NCBI RefSeq assembly: GCF_021026315.1
Contig: NZ_JAJNCX010000009.1
Coordinates: 153,141-217,140 of the forward strand
Length of the DNA: 64,000 bases
Direction of reading: 5' to 3'
From: Rhizobium sp. C4
GTDB lineage: Bacteria; Pseudomonadota; Alphaproteobacteria; Rhizobiales; Rhizobiaceae
Shown one piece after another: positions 34,695-43,700 of this stretch. Every line of letters starts with the position of its first letter. Positions within the stretch are counted from its first letter, which is position 1. A program made the position numbers and the translations under genes. The notes below the pieces were generated by a model, which was given only the letters and a program-made list of their open reading frames with translations, was not told the origin of the DNA and did no database searches.

Positions 34695-36911
34695 ATGAGC
34701 AATTACGTAAACTTCAAGGTCGAAACCGACGCCGACGGCATTGCGCTCGTCACCTGGGACATGCCCGGCAAGTCGATGAACGTCTTCACGGTCGAAGTGA
34801 TGGACGAACTCGACAAGATCATCGACGCCACCGTCGCCGATGCCAACGTCAAGGGCGTTGTCTTCACTTCCGGCAAGAACGCCTTTTCCGGCGGCGCCGA
34901 TCTCACCATGCTCAAGGGCATGTTCGAGACCATCGAGCGCGAGCGCGCGGCTGACCCTGCCGGGGCTGCCCAGAAGCTTTTCGATGCCGCAGGCCGCATG
35001 ACCTGGCTCTATCGCAAGATCGAGACCAACGGCAAGCCGTGGGTCTCGGCCATCAACGGCACCTGCATGGGCGGCGCGACCGAGCTTTCGCTCGCCTGCC
35101 ATGCCCGCGTCGCCTCCAACTCTCCGTCGGTGAAGATCGGCCTGCCGGAAGTGAAAGTCGGCATTTTCCCCGGTGCCGGCGGCACACAGCGCCTGCCGCG
35201 CCTGATCAACGCGCAGGATGCGCTTCAGGCGATGACGACGGGCTCGTCCTTCTCGGCCTCCCGCGCCAAGGCCGTCGGCCTCGTTGCCGAAGTCGTCGAG
35301 CCGGAAAACCTCGTCTCCGCCGCCAAGGAATTGCTCAAGAAGGGCGTCGATCCGGTCGCGCCCTGGGACAAGAAGGGCTTCAAGGCTCCGGGCGGCGCCG
35401 TCTGGACGCCGAACGGCATCCAGCTCTTCTCCGCCGCCAATGGCATTCTGCGCCGCGAGACGGCCGGCAACTATCCGGCAGCGCTCGCCATCGTGAAATG
35501 CGTCTATGAAGGTCTCCAGGTCCCGATCGATACGGGCCTGCGCATCGAGCAGCGCTATTTCACCAATATCCTGCAGACCACCGAAGCCTTCTCGATGATC
35601 CGCTCGCTGTTTGTCTCCCTTCAGGAACTGAACAAGGGCGCCCGCCGCCCAGCCGGCGTTGAAAAGAGCGAAATCAAGAAGGTCGGCATCGTGGGTGCCG
35701 GCTTCATGGGCGCTTCCATCGGTTATGTCACGGCGGCAGCCGGCATTCAGGTCGTGCTGATCGACCGCGACATCGAAGCGGCCAACAAGGGAAAGGCAAC
35801 GTCCGAAGGTCTCGTCACCGAGGCCCAGAAGAAGGGCAAGCTCGGCAAGGAAGAGGGCGAGAAGCTGCTCTCCCTCATCACCCCGACCGCCGATTATGCC
35901 GATATCGCCGATTGCGACCTCGTCATCGAGGCCGTGTTCGAGGATCGCGGCATCAAGAAGACCGTCACCGAGCAGGTCGAGGCCGTGCTGAAGCCCGGCG
36001 CGATCTTCGCCTCCAACACATCGACGCTGCCGATCACGGGATTGGCCGAGAACTCCAAGCGTCCGGAACAGTTCATCGGCATCCACTTCTTCTCGCCGGT
36101 GCACAAGATGATGCTCACCGAAGTCATCATGGGCGAAAAGACCGGCGACAAGGCGCTGGCCGTTGCGCTCGACTACGTGGCCGCCATCAAGAAGACGCCG
36201 ATCGTCGTCAACGACACACGCGGCTTCTACGTGAACCGCTGCGTGCTGCGCTACATGAACGAAGCCTACAACATGCTCGTCGAGGGCATCCCGGCCGTCA
36301 TGATCGACAACGTGGCCAAGATGGCGGGCATGCCGGTCGGCCCGCTGGCGCTGAACGACGAAACGGCGGTCGACCTCTCCTACAAGATCATGAAGGCGAT
36401 GATTGCCGATCTCGGCGAGAAGTCGGTCGATCCGCGCCACATGGCGCTGATCACTGAGATGGTCGAAAAGGAAGGCCGCCTTGGCCGCAAGGCCGGCAAG
36501 GGCTTCTATGACTATCCGGCCAAGCCCGCCAAGAAATCCATGTGGCCCGGCCTCAAGGATCTCTTCCCGCAGCAGGACCCCGACAAGATCGATGTCACGA
36601 CCCTGAAGCAGCGCTTCCTCGTCACCATCGCTCTGGAAGCGGCCCGCACCATGGAAGAGGGCATCGTCACCGATCCGCGTGAAGCCGATATCGGCTCGAT
36701 CCTCGGCTTCGGTTTCGCGCCCTATACGGGCGGTGCGATCTCCTACATCGACGGCATGGGCGTGAAGACGTTTGTCGATCTGGCAGAAAAGCTCGCCGCT
36801 CAGTACGGCCCGCACTTCAAGCCGACTCCCCTTCTGCTCGAAATGGCGAAGACGGGCGACACGTTCTATGCCCGCTTCAATCCCTATGGTGAGAAAAAAC
36901 AGGCAGCCTGA
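34695..36911 (+). CDS. fadJ: Bifunctional enoyl-CoA hydratase / 3-hydroxyacyl-CoA dehydrogenase
   Basis: The 738-aa enzyme performs the hydration and second oxidation of beta-oxidation. The N-terminal crotonase part has [31 protein letters not shown] and [20 protein letters not shown] with its catalytic glutamates. The dehydrogenase part has the NAD loop [28 protein letters not shown] and the catalytic histidine in [11 protein letters not shown]. Length fits FadB/FadJ alpha subunits, and the partner thiolase is two genes upstream. The start at 34695 has a GGGAAGAGGA site. Confidence 0.94.
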   Translation: MSNYVNFKVETDADGIALVTWDMPGKSMNVFTVEVMDELDKIIDATVADANVKGVVFTSGKNAFSGGADLTMLKGMFETIERERAADPAGAAQKLFDAAGRMTWLYRKIETNGKPWVSAINGTCMGGATELSLACHARVASNSPSVKIGLPEVKVGIFPGAGGTQRLPRLINAQDALQAMTTGSSFSASRAKAVGLVAEVVEPENLVSAAKELLKKGVDPVAPWDKKGFKAPGGAVWTPNGIQLFSAANGILRRETAGNYPAALAIVKCVYEGLQVPIDTGLRIEQRYFTNILQTTEAFSMIRSLFVSLQELNKGARRPAGVEKSEIKKVGIVGAGFMGASIGYVTAAAGIQVVLIDRDIEAANKGKATSEGLVTEAQKKGKLGKEEGEKLLSLITPTADYADIADCDLVIEAVFEDRGIKKTVTEQVEAVLKPGAIFASNTSTLPITGLAENSKRPEQFIGIHFFSPVHKMMLTEVIMGEKTGDKALAVALDYVAAIKKTPIVVNDTRGFYVNRCVLRYMNEAYNMLVEGIPAVMIDNVAKMAGMPVGPLALNDETAVDLSYKIMKAMIADLGEKSVDPRHMALITEMVEKEGRLGRKAGKGFYDYPAKPAKKSMWPGLKDLFPQQDPDKIDVTTLKQRFLVTIALEAARTMEEGIVTDPREADIGSILGFGFAPYTGGAISYIDGMGVKTFVDLAEKLAAQYGPHFKPTPLLLEMAKTGDTFYARFNPYGEKKQAA

Positions 36912-36938
36912 GCCTGAAAAAATCGCAAAACGCATAAA

Positions 36939-36963
36939 AAAGGCCGCTTCCAGCGGCCTTTTT
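36939..36963 (+). terminator. Terminator of the fatty-acid operon
   Basis: AAAAGGCCGCT (36939-36949) pairs with AGCGGCCTTTT (36953-36963) around a 3-nt loop. It lies 28 nt after the fadJ stop. Confidence 0.88.
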
Positions 36964-37168
36964 CGTGTCCAAATGAGGTCGGAATAGGGCAGAAATCCCG
37001 CCGAAATCGTTGCTCGGCGAAATAACTGGCGCCAAATAAGCATGTATTAAGATATTGAAAAAGAACACAAATATCTAAATAGAGAAAATCTGATAAGAGA
37101 ACCGTATAAGTTCGATCCCTGATTTCAAGTCTCCGAATTGGAAACAATACGTCTCCAATTTTGAGATT

Positions 37169-37182
37169 GAACCGAACGGTTC
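37169..37182. promoter_or_regulatory. GAACCG palindrome upstream of paralogue 1
   Basis: GAACCG-AA-CGGTTC lies 187 nt before the coding start. The preceding 30 nt (CAATACGTCTCCAATTTTGA) are conserved in front of paralogues 2 and 3. The ATTGTGCACAAT palindrome of copies 2 and 3 is degenerate here. No factor is known. Confidence 0.55.
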
Positions 37183-37261
37183 GGTCATACATATGAGGTG
37201 GTGTCAGACGACGACATCGACACCGGCAACAACGCCAGTCGGTCGTCTCTGAAACACGGCC

Positions 37262-37348
37262 CCCGCCATTCAGTCGCCCACTGCGTAGTGCGCGATTGAA
37301 TAGCGGGAAACCAAAACCCCCTCGCGGTTAGATCCCTCGTGGAACCGC
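37262..37348 (+). ncRNA. Conserved hairpin leader of paralogue 1
   Basis: A 21-bp imperfect stem (37262-37282 with 37287-37307, loop GCGT) is followed by a short stem GCGGTT/AACCGC (37324-37329 with 37343-37348) just before the ribosome site. From 37257 onward the leader is almost identical to that of paralogue 2, and the long hairpin recurs before paralogue 3. Function as an untranslated regulatory or stabilising RNA is inferred. Confidence 0.6.
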
Positions 37349-37368
37349 TATTTGTAATGGAGATCAAA

Positions 37369-37794
37369 ATGAACAAGTTTGTTGCTTTCGCCGCTGCTGG
37401 CGTCCTGTCCGTTTCCGCCCTGATCGCTGGTCAGGCTGCTGCCCAGGAAAACGACACTGCATTCCCGCAGATGGTCCACTCCAGCACCCACGCGCCTTCG
37501 CCTGCCGCATCTAGCAACAAGGCTGTCGGCTACGGTTACAACCAGGGCTTCCTTGCCAAGGCTTCGAACTCCGGCAACGTCAGCATCCGCTACGCGAGCG
37601 AACTGTCGAGGGCTGAAAAGGAATCCTTTCAGGACCGCGCCAAGGCTGACCCGTCCGCAGTCCAGGCCCTCCAGGCCGAAATTGCACAGAATGCAGACGT
37701 CGTTCGTGGTCTTCAGGACCGTAACGTAAACCTCAAGAACGTGATCGGCGCGCAGCGCGCAGCTGACGGTTCGACGACCTACATCGTCCGCTAA
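37369..37794 (+). CDS. Small exported protein of unknown function, tandem paralogue 1
   Basis: The 141-aa precursor has a Sec signal peptide (MNKFVAFAAAGVLSVSALIA, cleavage near AAAQ-EN). The mature part of about 115 residues has no cysteine. Blocks shared by the four paralogues are an AF.QM opening, AxGYGYxxG, LSRAEKESFQDRAKADPS, ALQAEI and a terminal DGSTTYIVR. GGAGA precedes the ATG at 37369. It is about 85% identical by eye to paralogue 2, has its own leader and terminator, and is therefore an independent transcription unit. I recognise no family or fold; a secreted or periplasmic structural or stress protein is possible. Confidence 0.8.
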   Translation: MNKFVAFAAAGVLSVSALIAGQAAAQENDTAFPQMVHSSTHAPSPAASSNKAVGYGYNQGFLAKASNSGNVSIRYASELSRAEKESFQDRAKADPSAVQALQAEIAQNADVVRGLQDRNVNLKNVIGAQRAADGSTTYIVR

Positions 37795-37828
37795 TCCGGT
37801 TGGTTTCATCCGAAGCCACCCCTCCAGG

Positions 37829-37866
37829 CGCCTCCCGCGGTTCCACTGCCGCGGGAGGCGTTTTTT
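37829..37866 (+). terminator. Terminator of paralogue 1
   Basis: A perfect 12-bp stem (CGCCTCCCGCGG, 37829-37840, with 37849-37860) is followed by six Ts. It lies 35 nt after the stop. Confidence 0.93.
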
Positions 37867-37925
37867 GCTTTTCGGAGCTGATTAAGTTTATGATTCAATT
37901 TATGAAATTCCGCAGAAATGCACGA

Positions 37926-37971
37926 ATTGTGCACAATGCGTTTCCAATTTCGAGATTGAACCGATTGGTTC
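37926..37971. promoter_or_regulatory. Paired palindromes upstream of paralogue 2
   Basis: ATTGTGCACAAT (37926-37937), a perfect 12-bp palindrome, is followed 20 nt later by GAACCGATTGGTTC (37958-37971). The same pair with the same spacing precedes paralogue 3, which suggests two binding sites on fixed helical faces. Confidence 0.6.
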
Positions 37972-38050
37972 GATGAGCTATATCAAGTCCTGTCAGCGGA
38001 TGAAAGTGACACCGGCAAAGACGCCGAAGCGATCGAAAACTGACAAGGCC

Positions 38051-38137
38051 CCCGCCATTCAGTCGCGCACTCAATAGTGCACGATTGAATAGCGGGAAAC
38101 CAAAACCCCCTCGCGGTTAGATCCCTCGTGGAACCGC
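38051..38137 (+). ncRNA. Conserved hairpin leader of paralogue 2
   Basis: The 21-nt arms 38051-38071 and 38076-38096 pair around loop CAAT, with the same C-A mismatch (position 6) and G-U pair (position 12) as copy 1. The short stem at 38113-38118 with 38132-38137 is repeated exactly. The loop differs from copy 1 while the stem is kept. Confidence 0.6.
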
Positions 38138-38156
38138 TATTCAAATGGAGATTAAA

Positions 38157-38582
38157 ATGAACAAGTTTACTGCTTTTGCTGCTGCTGGCATTCTTTCCTT
38201 TTCCGCCCTGATCGCTGGTCAGGCTGCTGCCCAGGAAAACGACACTGCTTTCCCGCAGATGATCCACCCCAACACCCAAGCGTCTTCGCCTGCCGCATCT
38301 AGCAACAAGGCTGTCGGCTACGGCTACAACCAGGGCTTCCTTGCCAAGGCTTCGAACTCCGGCAACGTCAGCGTCCGCTACACGAACGAACTGTCGCAGG
38401 CTGAAAAGTCCTCTTTTCAGGACCGCGCCAAGGCTGACCCGTCCGCAGTCAAGGCTCTCCAGGCCGAAATTGCACAGAATGCAGACGTCGTTCGTGGTCT
38501 TCAGGACCGTAACGTAAGCCTCAAGAATGTCATCGGTGCACAGCGCGCAACTGACGGCTCGACGACCTACATCGTCCGCTAA
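38157..38582 (+). CDS. Small exported protein of unknown function, tandem paralogue 2
   Basis: The 141-aa protein is the nearest relative of paralogue 1: same length, a nearly identical signal peptide (MNKFTAFAAAGILSFSALIA) and identical AVGYGYNQGFLAKASNSGNV and terminal DGSTTYIVR. Changes cluster in residues 35-50 and around LSQAEKSSF. Gene plus leader form a direct repeat of the upstream unit with a period of about 788 bp, so the pair arose by recent tandem duplication. GGAG precedes the ATG at 38157. Function unknown. Confidence 0.8.
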   Translation: MNKFTAFAAAGILSFSALIAGQAAAQENDTAFPQMIHPNTQASSPAASSNKAVGYGYNQGFLAKASNSGNVSVRYTNELSQAEKSSFQDRAKADPSAVKALQAEIAQNADVVRGLQDRNVSLKNVIGAQRATDGSTTYIVR

Positions 38583-38615
38583 TCCGTCTGACAAGACATC
38601 TTTATACCCCTCCAG

Positions 38616-38649
38616 CGCCCTCCGCGGTCCCCCCCTGCCGCAGAGGGCG
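38616..38649 (+). terminator. Probable terminator of paralogue 2
   Basis: CGCCCTC (38616-38622) pairs with GAGGGCG (38643-38649); a GC-rich interior can extend the stem. The T tract is weak (ATTTCGTTT). Confidence 0.5.
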
Positions 38650-38820
38650 ATTTCGTTTGTCCAGAGGGCATTGCCAGCGGGTCTTAAGGGCAGCACGCCT
38701 CCACACGGGAAAGGCGTGGTGAACGACGCGGAGATTTTGTCAAGTCAATGATTTAATTTCACATTTCATCGCCACATTTGACGAAACCATTGGCGTTCGA
38801 TCCCGCATTTCAAGGCATGA

Positions 38821-38866
38821 ATTGTGCACAATACGTTTCCAATTTTGATATTGAACCGATCGGTTC
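38821..38866. promoter_or_regulatory. Paired palindromes upstream of paralogue 3
   Basis: ATTGTGCACAAT (38821-38832) and, 20 nt on, a perfect GAACCGATCGGTTC (38853-38866). Order and spacing are identical to the paralogue 2 region. Confidence 0.6.
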
Positions 38867-38932
38867 GATGTCCCAAATAGGGTGTGTAAGACGGAGACAT
38901 AAAGTCAGACGGATCGGTCTCCCGACGAAAAC

Positions 38933-38978
38933 CCCGCCCTTCAGTCGCGCACTGCGTAGTGCGCGATTGAATAGCGGG
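38933..38978 (+). ncRNA. Conserved hairpin in the leader of paralogue 3
   Basis: The arms 38933-38953 and 38958-38978 form the same 21-bp imperfect stem with loop GCGT. The right arm is base-for-base that of copy 1. The second small stem seen before paralogues 1 and 2 is not preserved; the remaining 70 nt to the start diverge. Confidence 0.6.
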
Positions 38979-39050
38979 AAATCGAAAATCCTCGTGGACG
39001 CTCGCATCTGGATGAGGTCCGCACAGTTAAGACGAAGAATGGAGAATTAA

Positions 39051-39479
39051 ATGAACAAGTTTGCTGCTTTCGCCGCCGCTGGCGTTCTGACTGTTTCGGC
39101 TTTGGTTTCGGGCCAGGCCTTCGCTCAGGAAAATGGAAACTCTGCCTTTGAGCAGATGGTCCACGCCAACATGTATGGCACGACTGCTGCCGCTTCCGAC
39201 GGCAGAGCTGTCGGCTATGGCTACAATCCGGGATTTCTTGCCAAGGCATCGCATGAAAGCAATGTCAGCGTCCGTTACGTAAGCGAGCTGTCCCGTTCGG
39301 AACGCCAGTCTTACGATGACCGCGCCAGTGCCGACCCGGCTGCTGTCCAGGCACTTCAGGCTGCTATCAGCAAGAACCCGTCCGTGCTTCGTGGCCTGCA
39401 GGAACGCAACATCAGCCTGCATAACGTGATCGGCTCGATCAGCGCCTTGGACGGCTCGACGACCTACATCATTCGTTAA
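39051..39479 (+). CDS. Small exported protein of unknown function, tandem paralogue 3
   Basis: The 142-aa precursor has signal peptide MNKFAAFAAAGVLTVSALVS and the family blocks AFEQMVHANMY, AVGYGYNPGFLAKAS, VSVRYVSELSRSERQSYDDR, ADPAAVQALQ and DGSTTYIIR. It is more diverged than the first pair. TGGAGAA precedes the ATG. A short GC hairpin (39509-39529, CCTCGCGGC with GCCGCGAGG) follows the stop without a T tract. Function unknown. Confidence 0.8.
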   Translation: MNKFAAFAAAGVLTVSALVSGQAFAQENGNSAFEQMVHANMYGTTAAASDGRAVGYGYNPGFLAKASHESNVSVRYVSELSRSERQSYDDRASADPAAVQALQAAISKNPSVLRGLQERNISLHNVIGSISALDGSTTYIIR

Positions 39480-39805
39480 GTCTCAGCAGACAGGAAACTG
39501 TCGCAATGCCTCGCGGCTCTGCCGCGAGGAACCGGAATGAAGGTTCGGAGCATACGTTCAAGAGTTCAGTTGGATCACTGGGAAATACACTTTCTCGAGA
39601 TTGGAACATTACCATCCTGTAATGATAGAAAATGTTTCCAATTTTTAATCCAATACGTCGTTCATGACGCGAAATTAATGAGGTATGCCTGAAACTAATC
39701 CAAATGTAATGCGTTAATAGGTCATGCGCTTCTGATGGCGCTTTCAATTGATCTGTTAGCAATTGAAGAATCGGCGGCTTTCCGCCAAATCGTATGGAGA
39801 TGAAA
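39480..39805 (+). other. Intergenic leader of paralogue 4
   Basis: This 326-nt gap keeps only a trace of the upstream box (TGTTTCCAATTTTTAATCCA near 39630) and lacks both the GAACCG palindrome and the 21-bp hairpin. It contains a different stem, TCAATTG...CAATTGA (about 39745-39769), and a GGCGG/CCGCC pair close to the start. Paralogue 4 is therefore probably regulated differently. Confidence 0.5.
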
Positions 39806-40243
39806 ATGAACAAGTTTACTGCTTTTGCCGCTGCCGGCGTCCTGGCCACCACTGCTCTCTTTGCTGTTCAGGCTTCGGCTGATGACAATGAAAATTCGGC
39901 TTTTGCCCAGATGGTGTCTGAAAACACCTACGCTGCCGCTCCGGCCGCACATGAGGGCGCCCATAAAGCCTATGGCTACGGCTATCAGGCCGGCACGCTT
40001 TCCCGCGTTTCCGCCAAGACTTCTGACGTTGCCGTCTACCGTCTCGGCGAACTGAACAAGGCCGAACGCGAAATGTATAGCGACCGTGCCAACGCAGATC
40101 CGGCTCGGGTTGCCGCTTTGCAGGAACAGATCAAGGCCTCTCCGGCAGTCCGCAACGCCCTTCTGGCCAAGAACGTCCAGATCTCCAGCGTGATTGGCGA
40201 GATCAAGGGCGCTGACGGCTCGACGGCATACGTGCTTCGTTGA
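39806..40243 (+). CDS. Small exported protein of unknown function, tandem paralogue 4
   Basis: The 145-aa precursor starts MNKFTAFAAAGVLATTALFA with cleavage near QASA-DD. It keeps AFAQMVSENTY, AYGYGYQAGTLSRVS, LGELNKAEREMYSDRANADP and DGSTAYVLR, but is the most diverged member, with a four-residue insertion in the central linker (HEGAHKA). ATGGAGATG supplies the ribosome site. Function unknown. Confidence 0.78.
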   Translation: MNKFTAFAAAGVLATTALFAVQASADDNENSAFAQMVSENTYAAAPAAHEGAHKAYGYGYQAGTLSRVSAKTSDVAVYRLGELNKAEREMYSDRANADPARVAALQEQIKASPAVRNALLAKNVQISSVIGEIKGADGSTAYVLR

Positions 40244-40420
40244 TCGACCTGCATTGTGAATGACCCCAGAGGCCCTGCAGCTCCCCGCTGCGGGGCTTCT
40301 TGATTTTGAGGGCGACTCAGGCGCGACATCAAATGCTGCGATGCGAATGATTGCCGCATTGCGTCATAATGGCCAAAAGGAGTATGTCGGAGGCAATATT
40401 TCATCGCGAAACGCACTGCC

Positions 40421-40705
40421 ATGCCCCAGAAAACGAAAATGACACAGCACGAGGCGCGCAAGGATCATCACGAGATGCTGCGCTTTCTGGCCATCAATGC
40501 CGCCTTCGGCATTTTCATCGGCCTCGTCCTGACCGCAGCCCTTCTCTATTTCGACATCGGCGGCTTCTGGACGCGCGTCCAGCATTCTTCCATGCCGGCG
40601 ATCGCAATCCTTCTGGTGGCGGCGCCCCTCTCGCTGCTGCTCGGCGGCGCGTCCATGTCCACGGCCATCATGCTGATGCCGTATGAGAAGAAGTTCGAGG
40701 ACTAG
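40421..40705 (+). CDS. Small two-helix membrane protein
   Basis: The 94-aa product has a charged N-terminus (TQHEARKDHHEML), two hydrophobic helices (about 25-46 and 58-84, AILLVAAPLSLLLGG) and a charged tail (MPYEKKFED). An in-frame ATG at 40439 is an alternative start. Its stop is 2 nt from the stop of the convergent hybrid kinase. I recognise it as a conserved rhizobial hypothetical of unknown role. Confidence 0.65.
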   Translation: MPQKTKMTQHEARKDHHEMLRFLAINAAFGIFIGLVLTAALLYFDIGGFWTRVQHSSMPAIAILLVAAPLSLLLGGASMSTAIMLMPYEKKFED

Positions 40706-40706
40706 T

Positions 40707-43700
40707 TCACTCCGCCGCCAGGCGCAACATCGCTGCCGTGCGCGCCAGATAGGAGCGCAGGGAGGCCGGCTTCACCGGCTTGTGCATCACGGCGATCTCG
40801 TGCAGTTCGGCTTCGCCGCGCACCTCTGGCGTCCGGTCGGCCGTGACCAGCAGGGCAGGGATGTCGGCGCCATGGCGCGCCCTGACCCGGCTCACCGCCT
40901 CGATCCCCGTTCCATCGTCCAGATGATAATCGGCGATGATGATGCCGGGCCGCGTCATTTCCGCCCGCTCAAGCGCTTCCGCGGCGGAAAGCGCGGTCGA
41001 GACGGTGCAGCCCCAGCCCTGGAGCAGCAGCGCCATGCCGTCGAGTATCGTCCGTTCGTTGTCGATGCAGAGCACCGAAAGACCGGTGAGCGCGGCCGGC
41101 CGCACGTCGGCTGCTGCGGGAGCGGGTTCGGCCTGCGCCTCGACAGGCTCGGCAAGCGGAATGACAACGCGGAAATCCGTGCCGTGGCCTTCACGGCTCT
41201 TCAGTTCGACGGGATGTTCGAGAACCCGGGCGATGCGATCGACGATCGAAAGCCCGAGCCCCAGCCCGGACGCAGCGCGCGCGCCCTCGTCGAGCCGGAC
41301 GAACTCCTGAAACACCGTGGTGAATTTTGATTGCGGAATGCCGATCCCTGAATCCACCACCTGGATGACGGCCGACTGTCCCACCCGCCGCGCACCGACC
41401 AGAACCTTGCCGGAGGGTGTGTATTTGATCGCGTTGGAGACCAGGTTCTGCACCAGCCGGCGCAACAGCGTCGGGTCGGACCGCACGGTGAGCTTGGTCG
41501 GCAGAACGCGAAGCTCCAGCCCCTTTTCGCGGGCGATTGGCTGGAAATCTGTGGCGATGCGGTGGAGGAAGTCGCCAAGCGGCACGGCCGAAAAGCGCGG
41601 CTTCATCGCCCCCGTGTCGAGCCGCGAAATGTCGAGCACAGCCCCGAGGATCGTCTCGACCGATTCGAGCGAGGAATCGATGTTGCGCACGATGTCGCGA
41701 TCCGGCGTGCCCTCGAAGCGCTCCACCAGCGTCGAGGAATAGAGCCGTGCCGCATTCAGCGGCTGCAGGATGTCATGGCCGGCGGCGGCAAAGAAACGCG
41801 TCTTGCCGATATTGGCCTCTTCGGCGGAGGCGCGAGCAATGCCGAGTTCGCGGTTGACGCGGATCAGTTCGCCGGTGCGTGCAATCACGCGCTGTTCCAG
41901 CGTTTCGTTCGCCTGTTTCAAGGCCTTGTCGGCCTCCACCTGCTGGGTAATGTCCGTATAGGTCGTCACCATGCCCTTGCTGGGCATCGGGTTGGAGCGC
42001 ACCTCGATGATCCGGCCGCTTTTCAGGGCCAGCGAAAAGGGTTTGTCGAGCGTCTTGAAATCCGCCAGCATGTCGGCGCGCCCCGACGAACTCACATCGC
42101 CGCGGGTCTCGAGGATTTCCACGATATCGGCGAGCGGAAAGCCGACTTCGCCGACATGTTCGGGCAGGTCGAGCAGCTTGCGGAAACGCCGGTTCCAGAT
42201 CGTGAGCCGGTTCGACGTATCGAAGACGGCAATGCCCTGATCCATCTGCGAGAGCGCGGTATGCAGCATGTCCTGGTTATATTGCAGCGCTTCCGACGCC
42301 TGATCGAGCAGACGCGCGGTCTCCGATGACGGTTCTTCCATGCGCTGCAGCAGTAGCGAGAAGACGAGCCGTGCGGAGGACGAGCCGATGGCGCTGGCGA
42401 GCAGCTGTTCGGAAAACTGCACCAGCCCCATGTCTGCCGGCTGGGCGTCGACAAGCGCAAAGCCGATCTGCCGCTCGTGGGTCTTGAACGAACGCTGCAT
42501 GCGCTCTTCGCCGAGATACCGCGCCAGTACGGCCTTCAGATCGCCGACAGACACACGCGTCTTGCCGCCCCGCCACTGCGTGCTGCGGCCATCCCCGGTC
42601 GCCATGAAGACGCCGGCCTGCATGCGCTCAAGCGGCTTGGAATGCCGGGTCAGCGAACCGACGATGAAGAGGGCCGTGTTGACCATCAGCGACAACAGCG
42701 TCGCATTGACCAGATTGTCGGCGCCCGGTCCGTTGAAGACTTCCGTGCCCGGAAACAGGAAGCCGAGGATTTGTCCGGCGAGTACATCGTTCTGCGACAG
42801 GCCGAAGCTCGGCAGGAACAGGAAATAAAGCCACATGAAGAAGCCGCCGGACATGCCGGCAATGGCACCTCGCGCATTGGCGCGCGACCAGACGAGCCCG
42901 CCGAAGAGCGACGGCGCGATCTGCGCCACGGCAGCAAAGGAGAGAAGCCCGATGGAGGAGAGGGCGGCCGCGCTGTCGATCGATGTGTAATAGGCATAGC
43001 CGGCAAGCAGCACGACGAAGATCGCGGTGCGGCGTACCCTGAGCAGGAATTGCGTGTAATCGGTGTTTTGCAGGCTCGGCGTGACGAGCCGCCGCCGCAG
43101 GATCACTGGCATGACGATATCGTTGGAAACCATGATGGCCAGCGCCACCGTCTCGACGATGACCATCGCGGTTGCCGCCGAAAAGCCGCCGATCAGCGTG
43201 ATCAGCGAGACGGCGTCAGCACCCGCCTGAAGCGGCAGGTTCAGCACATAGAGATCCGGATTGCCGGCCTTGCCGAGCAGCAGAACCCCGGCAATGGCGA
43301 TCGGGATGACGAAGATGTTGATGGCGACCAGATAGAGCGGAAACAGCACGCCCGCCATGCGCAGCTCGCCCGCCGTGCGGTTCTCCACCACGGTCACATG
43401 AAACTGGCGCGGCAGCAGGATGATCGCGAAGGCCGAGAGCAGGACCAGCAGCGCCCAGCGCCCGATCGAGGTCTGGTAGTGCAGGGCGCCCATCGCCTGC
43501 GCGCTGGTTTCCGCCGCCTTGAAGAGTGCCGTCGGCCCATCGAAGAGGAAGAAGGTGATGAAAATGCCGGCTGTGCAGAAGGCGACAAGCTTCACCACGG
43601 ACTCGGTCGCAATGGCGAGAATGAGCCCGTCCTGATGCTCCGTCGCATCCGTGTGGCGCGTCCCGAAGATCACGGCGAAGAAGGCGAGGAAGATCGTGAC

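Noticed and set aside
34602..37043. An 813-codon open frame on the minus strand opposite fadJ
   Set aside because: Antisense shadow of a well-conserved gene in GC-rich DNA; no motif and no ribosome site.
37257..38980. Regularly spaced similar segments considered as a CRISPR array
   Set aside because: The repeats are gene-plus-leader duplications about 790 bp apart with coding sequence between them, not short repeats with unique spacers.
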